Positions 1-8,654 of a stretch of DNA of 64,000 nucleotides are shown piece by piece (the stretch's first letter is position 1; every line of letters starts with the position of its first letter). The DNA is from Streptomyces odontomachi (GTDB taxonomy: Bacteria > Actinomycetota > Actinomycetes > Streptomycetales > Streptomycetaceae). The notes beneath the pieces were generated by a model. The model was not told the DNA's origin. It worked only from the letters and a program-made list of their open reading frames with translations, and did no database searches. Made by a program: the position numbers and the translations under genes. The stretch spans positions 124,001 through 188,000 of the forward strand of contig NZ_JAMJWG010000017.1 of NCBI RefSeq assembly GCF_024435355.1, written 5' to 3'.

Positions 1-436
1 GAAGGCCTCCGGTGACGTGGAGATCCCCGTCATCGAGGCCGCCGTCGACGAGGAACTGGCCCGGTTCGCCGAACAGGGCCCGACCCCCGAGGAGATGGAG
101 CGCGCCCAGGCGCAGTTGGAGCGTGAATGGCTGGACCGGCTCGGTACGGTCTCCGGCCGCGCCGACGAACTCTGCCGGTACGCCGTGCTCTTCGGCGATC
201 CGCAGCTGGCGCTGACCGCCGTCGGGCGCATCCTGGAGATCACTGCCGAGGAGGTCCAGGAGGTGGCCAAGGCGCGCCTGCACCCTGACAACCGCGCCGT
301 GCTCGTCTACGAGCCCGTAGAAGACACGGCGGACGCAGCGGAGGCGGAGGACACTGCGGACGCAGCAGATCCGGCGGGCGCTGAAGACGGCACCGCGGCC
401 GTAGGCACCGAGAACGCAGAGGAGGCGGCGAAGTGA
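1..436 (+). CDS. M16-family zinc peptidase, C-terminal part (5' end outside window)
   Basis: The reading frame is open from base 2 and ends at the TGA at 434-436. Only the last ~144 residues are visible. They match the C-terminal domain of insulinase/pitrilysin-like M16 peptidases, with a helix-rich stretch such as PTPEEMERAQAQLEREWLDR followed by an acidic, alanine-rich tail (residues ~100-144) of the kind often appended in actinobacteria. The zinc-binding N-terminal half lies outside the window, so catalytic competence cannot be judged. The next gene starts inside this stop codon (GTGA overlap), so the two are translationally coupled. By family precedent they probably form a heterodimer in which this partner would hold the active site. 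Confidence 0.85.
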   Translation, partial: KASGDVEIPVIEAAVDEELARFAEQGPTPEEMERAQAQLEREWLDRLGTVSGRADELCRYAVLFGDPQLALTAVGRILEITAEEVQEVAKARLHPDNRAVLVYEPVEDTADAAEAEDTADAADPAGAEDGTAAVGTENAEEAAK

Positions 437-1851
437 CCGAGGCCGCGAAGCCGGAGCACGGCGCGACGATGGACTTCCACCCCCGCCCTCAGGGCGGCGA
501 GCCCAAGCCCTGGGCGTTCCCCACCCCCGAGCGCGGAGCGCTCGACAACGGCCTCACGGTGCTGCGCTGCCACCGCCCTGGCCAGCAGGTCATCGCCGTG
601 GAGGTGCTGCTCGACGCCCCCCTGGACGCCGAGCCCGAGGGCCTGGACGGCGTGGCCACGATCATGGCGCGCGCCTTCTCCGAGGGCACCGACAAGCACT
701 CGGCGGAGGAGTTCGCCGCCGAACTGGAGCGCTGCGGCGCCACCCTGGACGCCCACGCCGACCAGCCCGGCGTACGCGTCTCCCTGGAGGTGCCGGTCTC
801 GCGGCTGCCCAAGGCGCTCGGCCTGCTCGCCGACGCCCTGCGTGCCCCCGCGTTCGCGGACAGCGAGGTCGAGCGCCTGGTGCGCAACCGCCTCGACGAG
901 ATCCCGCACGAGACCGCGAACCCGGCGCGCCGGGCCGCCAAGGAGCTCTCCAAGGAGCTGTTCCCGGCGACCTCCCGCATGTCCCGGCCCCGGCAGGGCA
1001 CCGAGGAGACCGTCACCGCCATCGACTCCGCCGCGGTGCGCGCCTTCTACGAGAAGTACGTCCGGCCGGCCACGGCCACCGCCGTCGTGGTCGGCGACCT
1101 GTCCGGCGTCGACCTGGACGCGCTGCTCGCCGACACCCTCGGCGCCTGGACCGGTGACATGGCGGCCCCGCGCCCCATGCCGGCGATCGTCGCCGACGAC
1201 CGGGGCCGCGTCGTCATCGTGGACCGGCCCGGCGCGGTCCAGACGCAACTGCTGATCGGCCGCATCGGCCCCGACCGGCACGACAGCGTGTGGCCCGCCC
1301 GGGTGGTCGGCACCTACTGCCTGGGTGGCACCCTCACCTCCCGCCTGGACCGCGTGCTGCGCGAGGAGAAGGGCTACACCTACGGTGTCCGGGCCTTCGT
1401 CCAGGTGTTGCGCTCGGCCGCGCCGACCGCCTCAGGAGGGCCCACCGGCGCCGCCATGCTCGCCATCTCCGGGTCGGTCGACACCGCATCCACCGGGCCC
1501 GCCATCGAGGACCTGTGGACGGTGCTGCGCACCCTCGCCGCGGACGGCCTCACGGACGACGAGCGCGACTTCGCCGTGCAGAACCTGGTCGGCGTCGCCC
1601 CGCTCAAGTACGAGACCGCGGCGGCCGTTGCGAGCACCCTCGCCGACCTGGTCGAGCAGCACCTCCCGGACGACTACCAGGGCCACCTGTACGAGCAGTT
1701 CGCGGCGATCGGCACCATCGAGGCCACCGCAGCGGTCGTCAGCGCCTTCCCGGTGGACCGGATGGTGACCGTACTCGTCGGCGACGCCGAGCAGATCGCC
1801 GAGCCGGTCAGGGCGCTGGGCATCGGACCGGTGACGGTGGTCGACGGGTGA
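433..1851 (+). CDS. M16-family peptidase-like protein, probable non-catalytic partner
   Basis: This 472-residue protein begins at a GTG overlapping the previous stop. It has the two-domain M16 layout: the N-terminal domain occupies residues ~30-230 and the C-terminal domain ~235-470. The position that normally carries the zinc motif HxxEH reads GVATIMARAFSEGT, so the metal ligands are missing. The downstream R/Y signature is present in the stretch LDRVLREEKGYTYGVRAF. In this family, heterodimers often pair a zinc-bearing subunit with a subunit keeping only the R/Y pair, which is the likely arrangement here. The substrate is unknown and probably small peptides. A strong hairpin follows the gene at 1934-1976. 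Confidence 0.9.
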   Translation: MTEAAKPEHGATMDFHPRPQGGEPKPWAFPTPERGALDNGLTVLRCHRPGQQVIAVEVLLDAPLDAEPEGLDGVATIMARAFSEGTDKHSAEEFAAELERCGATLDAHADQPGVRVSLEVPVSRLPKALGLLADALRAPAFADSEVERLVRNRLDEIPHETANPARRAAKELSKELFPATSRMSRPRQGTEETVTAIDSAAVRAFYEKYVRPATATAVVVGDLSGVDLDALLADTLGAWTGDMAAPRPMPAIVADDRGRVVIVDRPGAVQTQLLIGRIGPDRHDSVWPARVVGTYCLGGTLTSRLDRVLREEKGYTYGVRAFVQVLRSAAPTASGGPTGAAMLAISGSVDTASTGPAIEDLWTVLRTLAADGLTDDERDFAVQNLVGVAPLKYETAAAVASTLADLVEQHLPDDYQGHLYEQFAAIGTIEATAAVVSAFPVDRMVTVLVGDAEQIAEPVRALGIGPVTVVDG

Positions 1852-1933
1852 CGGCGGCCCTGTCGCGTGACGGCCACGCGCGGGCGCGCCGCGACAGGCG
1901 CCCCGCGACAGTCGTCCTGTGACAGCCGGCGGC

Positions 1934-1976
1934 ACGGGCGGTGTACGGCGGTTTCCCTTCGCCGTACACCGCCCGT
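1934..1976 (+). terminator. Transcription terminator hairpin
   Basis: There is a perfect 17-bp inverted repeat (arms 1934-1950 and 1960-1976) with a 9-nt loop, 83 bp after the M16 stop. It lacks a U-tract, as is usual for Streptomyces terminators. Confidence 0.8.
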
Positions 1977-2131
1977 TCCCGTCACCCCGGGTGTCCGACC
2001 GGCTGGACCCCCGTCCAAAAAATATCCATGGATTCCGGCCGCCCTTCGGAAAACACCGTGCATTGCAATAGAGTCACTGGGGAGGCGTTGGCGGGCCGCT
2101 TTTGGCGGGGATGAAATCGGAGGTTCCGGTC

Positions 2132-2785
2132 ATGCGCATTCCCGCGCACTCGGTATGCACGGCCATCCGGGATGACATCGTTTCCGGTGCCCTGGAGCGC
2201 GGCAGCAGACTGACCGAGGAAGTCCTGGCGCGCCGTTACGGAGTGTCACGCATTCCGGTCCGGGAAGCGTTGCGCACCCTGGAGGCGGAAGGCTTCGTGG
2301 TCACCCGCAGACACGCCGGCGCCTGCGTGGCCGAGCCCTCCGAGCAGGAGGCGGCCGACCTCCTGGAGATCCGGATGCTGCTGGAGCCGCTGGGCGCCGC
2401 ACGCGCCGCACAGCGCCGTACCGAGGCCCACCTGAAGGTGCTCCGAGGCCTGGTCAGGCTGGGCCACGACCGCGTCAGACGAGGCCACGGCGAGGATCTG
2501 CGCTCCCTGGAGGGGTGGTTCCACGAGACGCTTGCCCAGGCGTCCGGCAGCGCCGGCCTGACCGCGCTGCTCACCCAGCTCCGGCACAAGATCGCCTGGA
2601 TGTACACGGTCGACGTGGCCGAGCGAGCCGCCGAATGCTGGTCCGAGCACGCCGCCATCCTGGACGCGGTGGCCCGCGGTGACGCCGAGCGGGCCAGGGC
2701 GGTCACCGCCCTGCACACCGAGCGGACCGCGTCCGCTCACCGTCTGCGATTCTCCCGCCTCGGTGCCCGCGTGAGGGCTTCGTAA
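2132..2785 (+). CDS. GntR-family transcriptional regulator (FadR/FCD type)
   Basis: A DNA-binding regulator of 217 residues. The N-terminal winged helix-turn-helix (residues ~5-68) has the typical GntR pattern, including LARRYGVSRIPVREALRTLE. The all-helical FCD ligand domain follows (~80-205), so the effector is probably a small carboxylate or sugar acid. The ATG at 2132 was chosen because GGAGG sits 8 nt upstream. Upstream in-frame TTG/ATG codons at 2102 and 2111 lack such spacing. No target operon adjoins it. The gene stands alone between a terminator and a convergent ptsH, so its regulon cannot be guessed from context. Confidence 0.88.
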   Translation: MRIPAHSVCTAIRDDIVSGALERGSRLTEEVLARRYGVSRIPVREALRTLEAEGFVVTRRHAGACVAEPSEQEAADLLEIRMLLEPLGAARAAQRRTEAHLKVLRGLVRLGHDRVRRGHGEDLRSLEGWFHETLAQASGSAGLTALLTQLRHKIAWMYTVDVAERAAECWSEHAAILDAVARGDAERARAVTALHTERTASAHRLRFSRLGARVRAS

Positions 2786-3109
2786 CACGTCGTACATACG
2801 CGCGGCGCCCACTTTTAACAGACGCACCGTAAACAGGGAAGCGACACGCATTCGTATACCGAACGGGGTCTGTGCGGTGCGGCGCCGGCGATGAACCGCC
2901 GGCCGCCGTGGAATACGCCGTTTTATGTCGGACGAGGGCGAGCGGAAAGTGCGTGGGATGCGCGGGGTCCGGAATTCCCGTGCACGGTTCTCGGCTGCCC
3001 TTTTATATTTTTTCTTCCGTCGGAAATGCGATTGCCAGGTCTCGATTGCCGGACTGCCGGACCGGTGGGCAATGCCGCACGTCAGCCGGTCGCGTGATCC
3101 GGTCGTCGT
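2786..3109. other. Intergenic stretch with an AT-rich pocket
   Basis: This region lies between the convergent GntR gene and ptsH. No coding frame looks genuine. It is clearly poorer in GC than its surroundings, with a T/A-rich run at about 3001-3015 and a small hairpin with 7-bp arms (2884-2890 and 2897-2903). Terminator function for one or both flanking genes is plausible. Confidence 0.5.
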
Positions 3110-3391
3110 TCAGACCGTCTCGGGAAGTTCGTCGAGTCCCTCGGACACCATCTTGGCCAGGCGGTCCACCGCGGAATCCGCCCCCTGCGCGTCCGACGCG
3201 AGGACGACCTCGTCCCCGTTCTCGCCGCCGAGCCCCAGCACCGCCAGCAAGGAGGCGGCGTTGACCGGAGCACCGTCGCCCTTGGCGATGGTCACCGGTA
3301 CGCCCGCAGCCACGGCCGCACGGACGAAGTTGGCGGCGGGGCGGGCATGAAGGCCCTGTGCCCAGCCGATGTTGACGCGGCGCTCAGCCAT
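3110..3391 (-). CDS. ptsH: HPr, phosphocarrier protein of the sugar phosphotransferase system
   Basis: A complete 93-residue HPr. It relays phosphate from enzyme I to sugar-specific EIIA domains in the cytoplasm. The active-site histidine is His15 in the motif GLHARPAANFV. A serine follows at position 47 in NAASLLAVLGLGG, equivalent to the Ser46 site that some Gram-positive bacteria regulate by kinase. The length and the terminal LDELPETV fit the family. It starts at ATG 3391 and is transcribed divergently from the acetyltransferase gene. The much longer frame that continues upstream on this strand is only the antisense of that gene. Confidence 0.95.
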   Translation of the reverse strand: MAERRVNIGWAQGLHARPAANFVRAAVAAGVPVTIAKGDGAPVNAASLLAVLGLGGENGDEVVLASDAQGADSAVDRLAKMVSEGLDELPETV

Positions 3392-3543
3392 GGTGGTCGC
3401 TGCCCTTCGGACGCTGGTGTGTGTGGGAGGTTCCGCCGTGTTCCGCGGTCCGGGAGCACCACGGTACGGCGAGCCCCCACGACGGTAAGTGATCCACTCC
3501 CGCACCCGGAACGCACCTCCCTGGAGGGCGGCCCGGCACGCCG

Positions 3544-3549
3544 TACGCT
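3544..3549 (+). promoter_or_regulatory. -10-like hexamer TACGCT for a leaderless transcript
   Basis: TACGCT ends 7 nt before the ATG at 3557, and no Shine-Dalgarno sequence is present. This spacing places the transcription start at or next to the start codon. Confidence 0.5.
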
Positions 3550-3556
3550 GGGCCCC

Positions 3557-6500
3557 ATGCAGAGCCCGTCGGACCGATACGACTACCCCGCCCACTGGGA
3601 GGCCGACGTGGTGCTGCGCGACGGCGGCACCGCCCGGATCCAGCCGATCACCGCGGACGACGCGGACCGGCTGGTCCACTTCTACGAGCAGGTGTCGGAC
3701 GAGTCGAAGTACTACCGCTTCTTCGCGCCCTACCCACGACTGTCCGCGAACGACGTGCGCCACTTCACCCACCACGACTTCGTGGATCGCGTCGGGCTCG
3801 CCGCGGTGGTGGGCGGCGAGTTCATCGCCACGGTGCGCTACGACCGCATCGACGGCCAGCACGACACCCCTGCCGAGGACCGCACCGGGGAACGTTCCGG
3901 ACCGGAACACGTGGAGACGGCCGAGGTCGCCTTCCTGGTGCAGGACGCCCACCAGGGCAGGGGAGTGGCCTCCGCACTGCTCGAGCACATCGCCGCCGTG
4001 GCGCGGGAGCGCGGCATCCGTCGCTTCGCCGCCGAGGTGCTGCCCGCCAACACCAAGATGATCAAGGTGTTCACGGACGCCGGGTACCAGCAGCAGCGCA
4101 GCTTCGAGGACGGCGTCGTACGCCTGGAGTTCGACCTGGAGCCGACGGAGGCCTCCCGCGCCGTGCAGCTGGCCCGGGAGCAGCGTGCCGAGGCCCGCTC
4201 GGTGCAGCGGCTGCTGCGGCCCGGCTCGGTCGCCGTGATCGGCACCGGACGGGCGCCCGGCGGCGTCGGGCGCAGCGTGCTGGCCAACCTCCAGAGGGCC
4301 GGTTACACGGGCCGCCTGTACGCGGTGAACGAAGCCCTCACGGACGATACGGCCGAGCTGGACGGGGTCCCCGCACACCGCCGGCTCGACACCATCGAGG
4401 AACCCGTCGACCTGGCCGTCGTCGCCGTGCCGGCGCCCCGCGTGCCCGAGGTGGTCGACGCCTGTGGACGGCACGGCGTGCAGGGGCTCGTGGTGCTCTC
4501 CGCCGGCTACGCCGAGACGGGCGCCGAGGGCCGTGCGCGGCAGCGCGCACTGGTGCGCCAGGCGCGCTCGTACGGCATGCGCCTGATCGGCCCGAACGCC
4601 TTCGGTGTCGTCAACACCTCGCCCGAGGTGCTGCTCAACGCGTCTCTCGCACCGCAGCTGCCGAGGCCAGGACGGATCGGCATGTTCACCCAGTCCGGCG
4701 CGATCGGGATCGCCCTGCTGGCCAGGCTGCACCGGCGCACCGGTGGCAGCATCGACGCGCAGGGTGTGACAGAGGTCACCGACGCCACGGGCGTCGCCGG
4801 CGTGGGCGGCATCTCGACGTTCGTCTCGGCCGGCAACCGCGCCGACCTGTCCGGCAACGACGTCCTTCAGTACTGGTACGAGGACCCGGACACCGACGTC
4901 GCGCTGATGTACCTGGAGTCCATCGGGAACCCGCGCAAGTTCACCCGGCTCGCCCGGCGCACCGCCGCCACCAAACCGCTCGTGGTGGTGCAGGGCGCCC
5001 GGCACAGTGCGACCGCGCCCGCCGGGCACGCCGTACCGCACACCCGCCTGCCGCACGCCACCGTCTCCGCACTGCTCCGGCAGGCCGGCGTGCTCCGGGT
5101 GGACACCATCACCGAACTCGTCGACGTGGGCCTGCAACTGGCCGCCCAGCCGCTGCCACGCGGCCCCCGCGTGGCGATCCTCGGCAACTCCGAGTCGCTG
5201 GGCTTGCTGACCTACGACGCCTGCCTGTCCGAGGGGCTCCGACCGCTGCCGCCGCAGGACCTCACGACGGCGGCGACCCCGGGCCATTTCGACGTGGCGC
5301 TGCGCACGGCGCTGGCCGACGACGACTGCGACGCGGTGATCGTGACCGCGATGCCGTCCGTGGGCGAGGGGCCGACGGTCGACGGGGAGCTGGCCGGGGC
5401 GCTGCGGGCGGCCGCCGCCGCGCACCCGGACAAGCCGGTCTCCGTCGTCCACGTGGAGCTGGGCGGGCTCGCCACGGCCCTTTCGGCGGCGGGCGGCACG
5501 GCGCCGGGCGCTTCGGCGCACGCCCGGGGCAACGAGGTCGCTCCCGAAGCCACGGCCGCTGCGCCCCAGCGGCCCGCCGCCCCGGACCGAGGCGACGAGC
5601 GCACGGCGCCCCCGTCCCCGGCAGAAGGCACCCCCGAGCCCGCCGGACCCGAAGCCGAACCGGTACCAAGCAGCGGATCCGCCCCCTTGGCACGGATCCC
5701 CGCCTTCCCCGCCGCCGAGCGGGCCGCGCGGGCGCTCGCCGAGGCCGTGAAGCACGCCCAGTGGCGGCGCGAGGCCGCCGACCCGGGACGGGTCCCCGCA
5801 TACGACGACATCGACGAGAAGCGGGCCGCCCGGCTGATCGAGACGCTGCTGAAGCGCGGCGGAGGAGAGTCCGGCGGGGCGACGCTCGCGCCGGCCGACG
5901 CCCGGGACCTGCTCGGTGCCTACGGCATCGAGGTACGCACCGCGCTGCACGCGCCCGGTCCCGAGGAGGCGGCCGCCGCCGCACGGGAACTCGGCTACCC
6001 GATCGCCCTCAAGACCACCGCCCCGCACCTGCGGCACCGCCCCGACCTCGGCAGCGTCCGGCTCGACCTGGCCGACGAGGAGCAACTGCGGCGGGCCTAC
6101 ACGGAGCTGACCGACGCCCTGGGCACCCCCCAGGAGGTGCTGCCCGTCGTCCAGTCGATGGTGCCGCGCGGCGTCGACACCGTGGTGCGGGCCGTCATCG
6201 ACCCGACCGCCGGGGCGGTGCTCTCGTTCGGGCTCGCAGGTGCCGCGTCGGAACTCCTCGGAGACACCGCACACCGGCTGATTCCGGTCACCGACCGTGA
6301 GGCCAGGGCCGCGATCAGGTCCATCCGGACGGCTCCGCTGCTGTTCGGCTGGCGCGGGTCGACGCCGGTCGACACCGCGGGGCTCGCAGAGCTGCTGCTG
6401 CGCGTCTCCCGGCTCGTCGACGACCACCCGGAGGTCGTCGCCGTCGGCCTGGAGCCGGTCGTCGTCGCCACCCACGACGTCCATGTGCTCGATGCCTCGG

Positions 6501-6562
6501 TGCAGCTCGCCCCGGCGCCGGCCCGCACGGACCTGGGGCCCCGCACGCTGCCCGCCTACTGA
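3557..6562 (+). CDS. GNAT acetyltransferase fused to NDP-forming acyl-CoA synthetase-like domains (Pat-type protein lysine acetyltransferase)
   Basis: A 1001-residue multidomain protein. The GNAT acetyltransferase comes first (residues ~20-190, acetyl-CoA loop around QGRGVASALLEH). It is followed by a CoA-binding Rossmann domain (~215-320), a succinyl-CoA-ligase-like flavodoxin domain (~325-630, MFTQSGAIGIALLARL) and a Pro/Ala/Glu-rich linker (~650-715). An ATP-grasp domain (~770-1000) completes it. Pat enzymes acetylate acyl-CoA synthetases on lysine. Having GNAT at the N terminus is the reverse of Salmonella Pat and, as I recall, matches the Streptomyces type. The synthetase portion is thought to be a sensor rather than a catalyst. 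In the flavodoxin domain the usual phosphohistidine region cannot be confirmed by eye. Confidence 0.88.
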   Translation: MQSPSDRYDYPAHWEADVVLRDGGTARIQPITADDADRLVHFYEQVSDESKYYRFFAPYPRLSANDVRHFTHHDFVDRVGLAAVVGGEFIATVRYDRIDGQHDTPAEDRTGERSGPEHVETAEVAFLVQDAHQGRGVASALLEHIAAVARERGIRRFAAEVLPANTKMIKVFTDAGYQQQRSFEDGVVRLEFDLEPTEASRAVQLAREQRAEARSVQRLLRPGSVAVIGTGRAPGGVGRSVLANLQRAGYTGRLYAVNEALTDDTAELDGVPAHRRLDTIEEPVDLAVVAVPAPRVPEVVDACGRHGVQGLVVLSAGYAETGAEGRARQRALVRQARSYGMRLIGPNAFGVVNTSPEVLLNASLAPQLPRPGRIGMFTQSGAIGIALLARLHRRTGGSIDAQGVTEVTDATGVAGVGGISTFVSAGNRADLSGNDVLQYWYEDPDTDVALMYLESIGNPRKFTRLARRTAATKPLVVVQGARHSATAPAGHAVPHTRLPHATVSALLRQAGVLRVDTITELVDVGLQLAAQPLPRGPRVAILGNSESLGLLTYDACLSEGLRPLPPQDLTTAATPGHFDVALRTALADDDCDAVIVTAMPSVGEGPTVDGELAGALRAAAAAHPDKPVSVVHVELGGLATALSAAGGTAPGASAHARGNEVAPEATAAAPQRPAAPDRGDERTAPPSPAEGTPEPAGPEAEPVPSSGSAPLARIPAFPAAERAARALAEAVKHAQWRREAADPGRVPAYDDIDEKRAARLIETLLKRGGGESGGATLAPADARDLLGAYGIEVRTALHAPGPEEAAAAARELGYPIALKTTAPHLRHRPDLGSVRLDLADEEQLRRAYTELTDALGTPQEVLPVVQSMVPRGVDTVVRAVIDPTAGAVLSFGLAGAASELLGDTAHRLIPVTDREARAAIRSIRTAPLLFGWRGSTPVDTAGLAELLLRVSRLVDDHPEVVAVGLEPVVVATHDVHVLDASVQLAPAPARTDLGPRTLPAY

Positions 6563-6748
6563 GCGGCCGACGGTGCACCGCAGGCTCGCCCGTGCCCCGC
6601 CACGGCGGCGCCCCGTGCCCCGGACGCCACGACCTCCGTCGTCCGGTGACGACCCGCAGGTCCCGCCCGGATCGGCGCGATGTCCCCCGGTGCCGTGGGG
6701 CACGCGTGGGACCCCCGGTCCAGGGACCGGCGTGACCCCGCTGGGCCG

Positions 6749-6754
6749 TAGGAT
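6749..6754 (+). promoter_or_regulatory. -10-like hexamer TAGGAT for a leaderless transcript
   Basis: TAGGAT ends 7 nt upstream of ATG 6762, with no ribosome-binding site between. Confidence 0.55.
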
Positions 6755-6761
6755 GGACGGC

Positions 6762-7370
6762 ATGGCCAAGACCAGTACGACGACCCAGGGGCTGCGAGCG
6801 GCGATCGAGCGCAGCGGCTACTACCCGGCCCTCGTGGCCGAGGCGGTGGAGGCCGCGGTCGGCGGCGAGGGCATCCGGTCGTTTCTGGTCCACCAGGAGA
6901 CCACCTTCGACGCCAACGAGGTGCGCCGTCATGTGACGGTCCTCGTGCTCACCGGCACCCGTTTCATCGTCAGCCACACCGACGAGCAGGCCGCGGACTC
7001 CAGCTCCCCGACGCCCTACGCGACCACCTCCACCGAGTCCGTGAAGATCGGCCGGATCTCGTCCGTGGTGGTCAGCCGCGTCGTCGCCAACCCGGAGTCG
7101 TACACGCCCGGCACCCTGCCGCGTGAGGTCGTCCTGACCATCGGCTGGGGCGCGGTGTCCCGTCTCGACCTGGAGCCGGCCGCCTGCGGTGACCCCAACT
7201 GCGAGGCCGACCACGGCTACACGGGCAACTCCACGGCGGACGACCTCAGTCTCAGGGTCAGCGAGGCCGGCGACGGCCCGGACACGGTGCGGCAGACCCT
7301 TGCCTTCGCGCAGTCGCTCTCCGAGGCGACCACGGCGACGGGGCCGGCCGGGGCGGACACCGACCGCTGA
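6762..7370 (+). CDS. DUF5998 family protein
   Basis: A 202-residue cytoplasmic protein of the actinobacterial DUF5998 family, whose function is not known. There is no membrane segment or signal peptide. The fold looks mixed alpha/beta, with conserved stretches such as LRAAIERSGYYPALV at the N terminus and IGWGAVSRLDLEPAACGDPN near residue 130. The latter contains two cysteines in CGDPNC. The start ATG at 6762 is preceded by a -10-like hexamer rather than a ribosome-binding site, so a leaderless mRNA is likely. The stop TGA shares a base with the ATG of the next gene, indicating translational coupling to the phosphodiesterase-like enzyme. Confidence 0.85.
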   Translation: MAKTSTTTQGLRAAIERSGYYPALVAEAVEAAVGGEGIRSFLVHQETTFDANEVRRHVTVLVLTGTRFIVSHTDEQAADSSSPTPYATTSTESVKIGRISSVVVSRVVANPESYTPGTLPREVVLTIGWGAVSRLDLEPAACGDPNCEADHGYTGNSTADDLSLRVSEAGDGPDTVRQTLAFAQSLSEATTATGPAGADTDR

Positions 7371-8557
7371 TGGCACAGCCCGCGCTGGACCCCCCGGAGC
7401 CGCTCGCGCTCGCCTCCGCCCCGGTGCCCGAGTACGGCACCGGCTCGCTCGCCGACCTGCTGCCGACCCTCGCGGCCCACCTGGGCGTGCCGGGCTGCAC
7501 CGTCGCCGTCCCGGAGCTGGCCCCGGCCGACCGGAACTGCGTCTTCCTGATCGACGGCCTCGGCTGGGAGCAGTTGCGCGCCCACCCGGAGCAGGCTCCC
7601 TACCTGACCGCCCTGCTGGGATCCTCGCGCGGCGGCACGGGGCGTCCCCTCACCGCGGGCTACCCCGCCACCACGGCGACCTCGCTGGCGTCCGTCGGCA
7701 CCGGCCTGGTGCCCGGCGCGCACGGCCTGCCCGGGTACACGGTGCGCAATCCGGAGACCGGCGAGCTGATGAACCAGCTCCGCTGGAACCCCTGGACCCA
7801 GCCGCACGTCTGGCAGCCGTACCCGACCATCTTCCAGCGCGCCGCCAAGGCCGGCGTGCACACCGCCCAGGTGTCGGCCCCGGCCTTCGCGACCACGCCG
7901 CTCACCAAGGTCGCGCTCAGCGGCGGAACGTTCCACGGCCGGCTCTCCGGCGAGGAGCGCATGGACCTCGCCGCCGAGCAACTGGCCGCCGGCGACCGCT
8001 CCCTCGTCTACACCTACTACTCGGAAGTGGACGGCAACGGCCACCGCTACGGCGTCGACTCCGACGCCTGGCGCGGCCAGCTCGTCTATGTCGACGGGTT
8101 GGTGCAGCGCCTCGCCGAGCAGCTGCCGCCCCGCAGCGCGCTGTACGTCACCGCGGACCACGGCATGATCGACATCCCCTTCGACGAGCTGCACCGCATC
8201 GACTTCGACGAGGACTGGGAGCTGCGCGCCGGAGTCGCCCTGCTGGGTGGCGAGGGCCGGGCCCGCCATGTCTATGCGGTGCCGGGCGCGGCAGGCGACG
8301 TGCGCGCGGTCTGGCGTGAGGTGCTCGGCGACCGTTTCTGGGTGGCCGGCCGGGACGAGGCGATCGCGGCCGGCTGGTTCGGGCCGCAGATCGACGAGCG
8401 GGTGTACGGGCGACTCGGCGACGTGATCGCGGCGGCCCGGGACGACGTCCTGATCACGGCGTCGGAGCGGGAGCCCAACGAGTCGGCGATGGTGGGCAAC
8501 CACGGCTCCATGACACCGCTCGAGCAGCTGGTCCCGCTCCTGGAGGTCCGCACCTGA
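7370..8557 (+). CDS. Nucleotide pyrophosphatase/phosphodiesterase-like protein (alkaline phosphatase superfamily)
   Basis: A 395-residue enzyme of the metal-dependent alkaline-phosphatase/NPP superfamily. It should hydrolyse a phosphodiester or pyrophosphate bond. Visible metal and nucleophile motifs are VFLIDGLGWEQL (first Asp), GYPATTATSLASVGTGL (Thr nucleophile), VDGNGHRYG (Asp/His), TADHGMIDIP (Asp-His) and GNHGSM (last His). No signal peptide is evident, so it is probably cytoplasmic. Translation starts at an ATG overlapping the DUF5998 stop (TGATG). A hairpin between this gene and the convergent VOC gene probably ends both transcripts. The true substrate is unknown. Confidence 0.88.
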   Translation: MAQPALDPPEPLALASAPVPEYGTGSLADLLPTLAAHLGVPGCTVAVPELAPADRNCVFLIDGLGWEQLRAHPEQAPYLTALLGSSRGGTGRPLTAGYPATTATSLASVGTGLVPGAHGLPGYTVRNPETGELMNQLRWNPWTQPHVWQPYPTIFQRAAKAGVHTAQVSAPAFATTPLTKVALSGGTFHGRLSGEERMDLAAEQLAAGDRSLVYTYYSEVDGNGHRYGVDSDAWRGQLVYVDGLVQRLAEQLPPRSALYVTADHGMIDIPFDELHRIDFDEDWELRAGVALLGGEGRARHVYAVPGAAGDVRAVWREVLGDRFWVAGRDEAIAAGWFGPQIDERVYGRLGDVIAAARDDVLITASEREPNESAMVGNHGSMTPLEQLVPLLEVRT

Positions 8558-8610
8558 GACGCCGGTGCCACGGGTCGCCCCCGGCCGCCGGGAGACAGCA
8601 GCGGCCAGGC

Positions 8611-8638
8611 GGCCGCCCGCACCAGGTCACGGGCGGCC
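8611..8638. terminator. Bidirectional terminator hairpin
   Basis: Perfect 9-bp arms (8611-8619 and 8630-8638) with a 10-nt loop lie between two convergent genes. Confidence 0.6.
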
Positions 8639-8654
8639 CCACCCAGCCGAGGCC

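Noticed and set aside
307..1281. Reverse frame of 324 codons over the M16 genes
   Set aside because: Arg/Gly/Val-rich antisense of genuine M16 sequence with no family resemblance.
3110..6769. Very long reverse open frame of over 1200 codons
   Set aside because: Only its last 93 codons (HPr) are real. The rest is the antisense of the GNAT/synthetase gene, which has clear domains and normal codon use.
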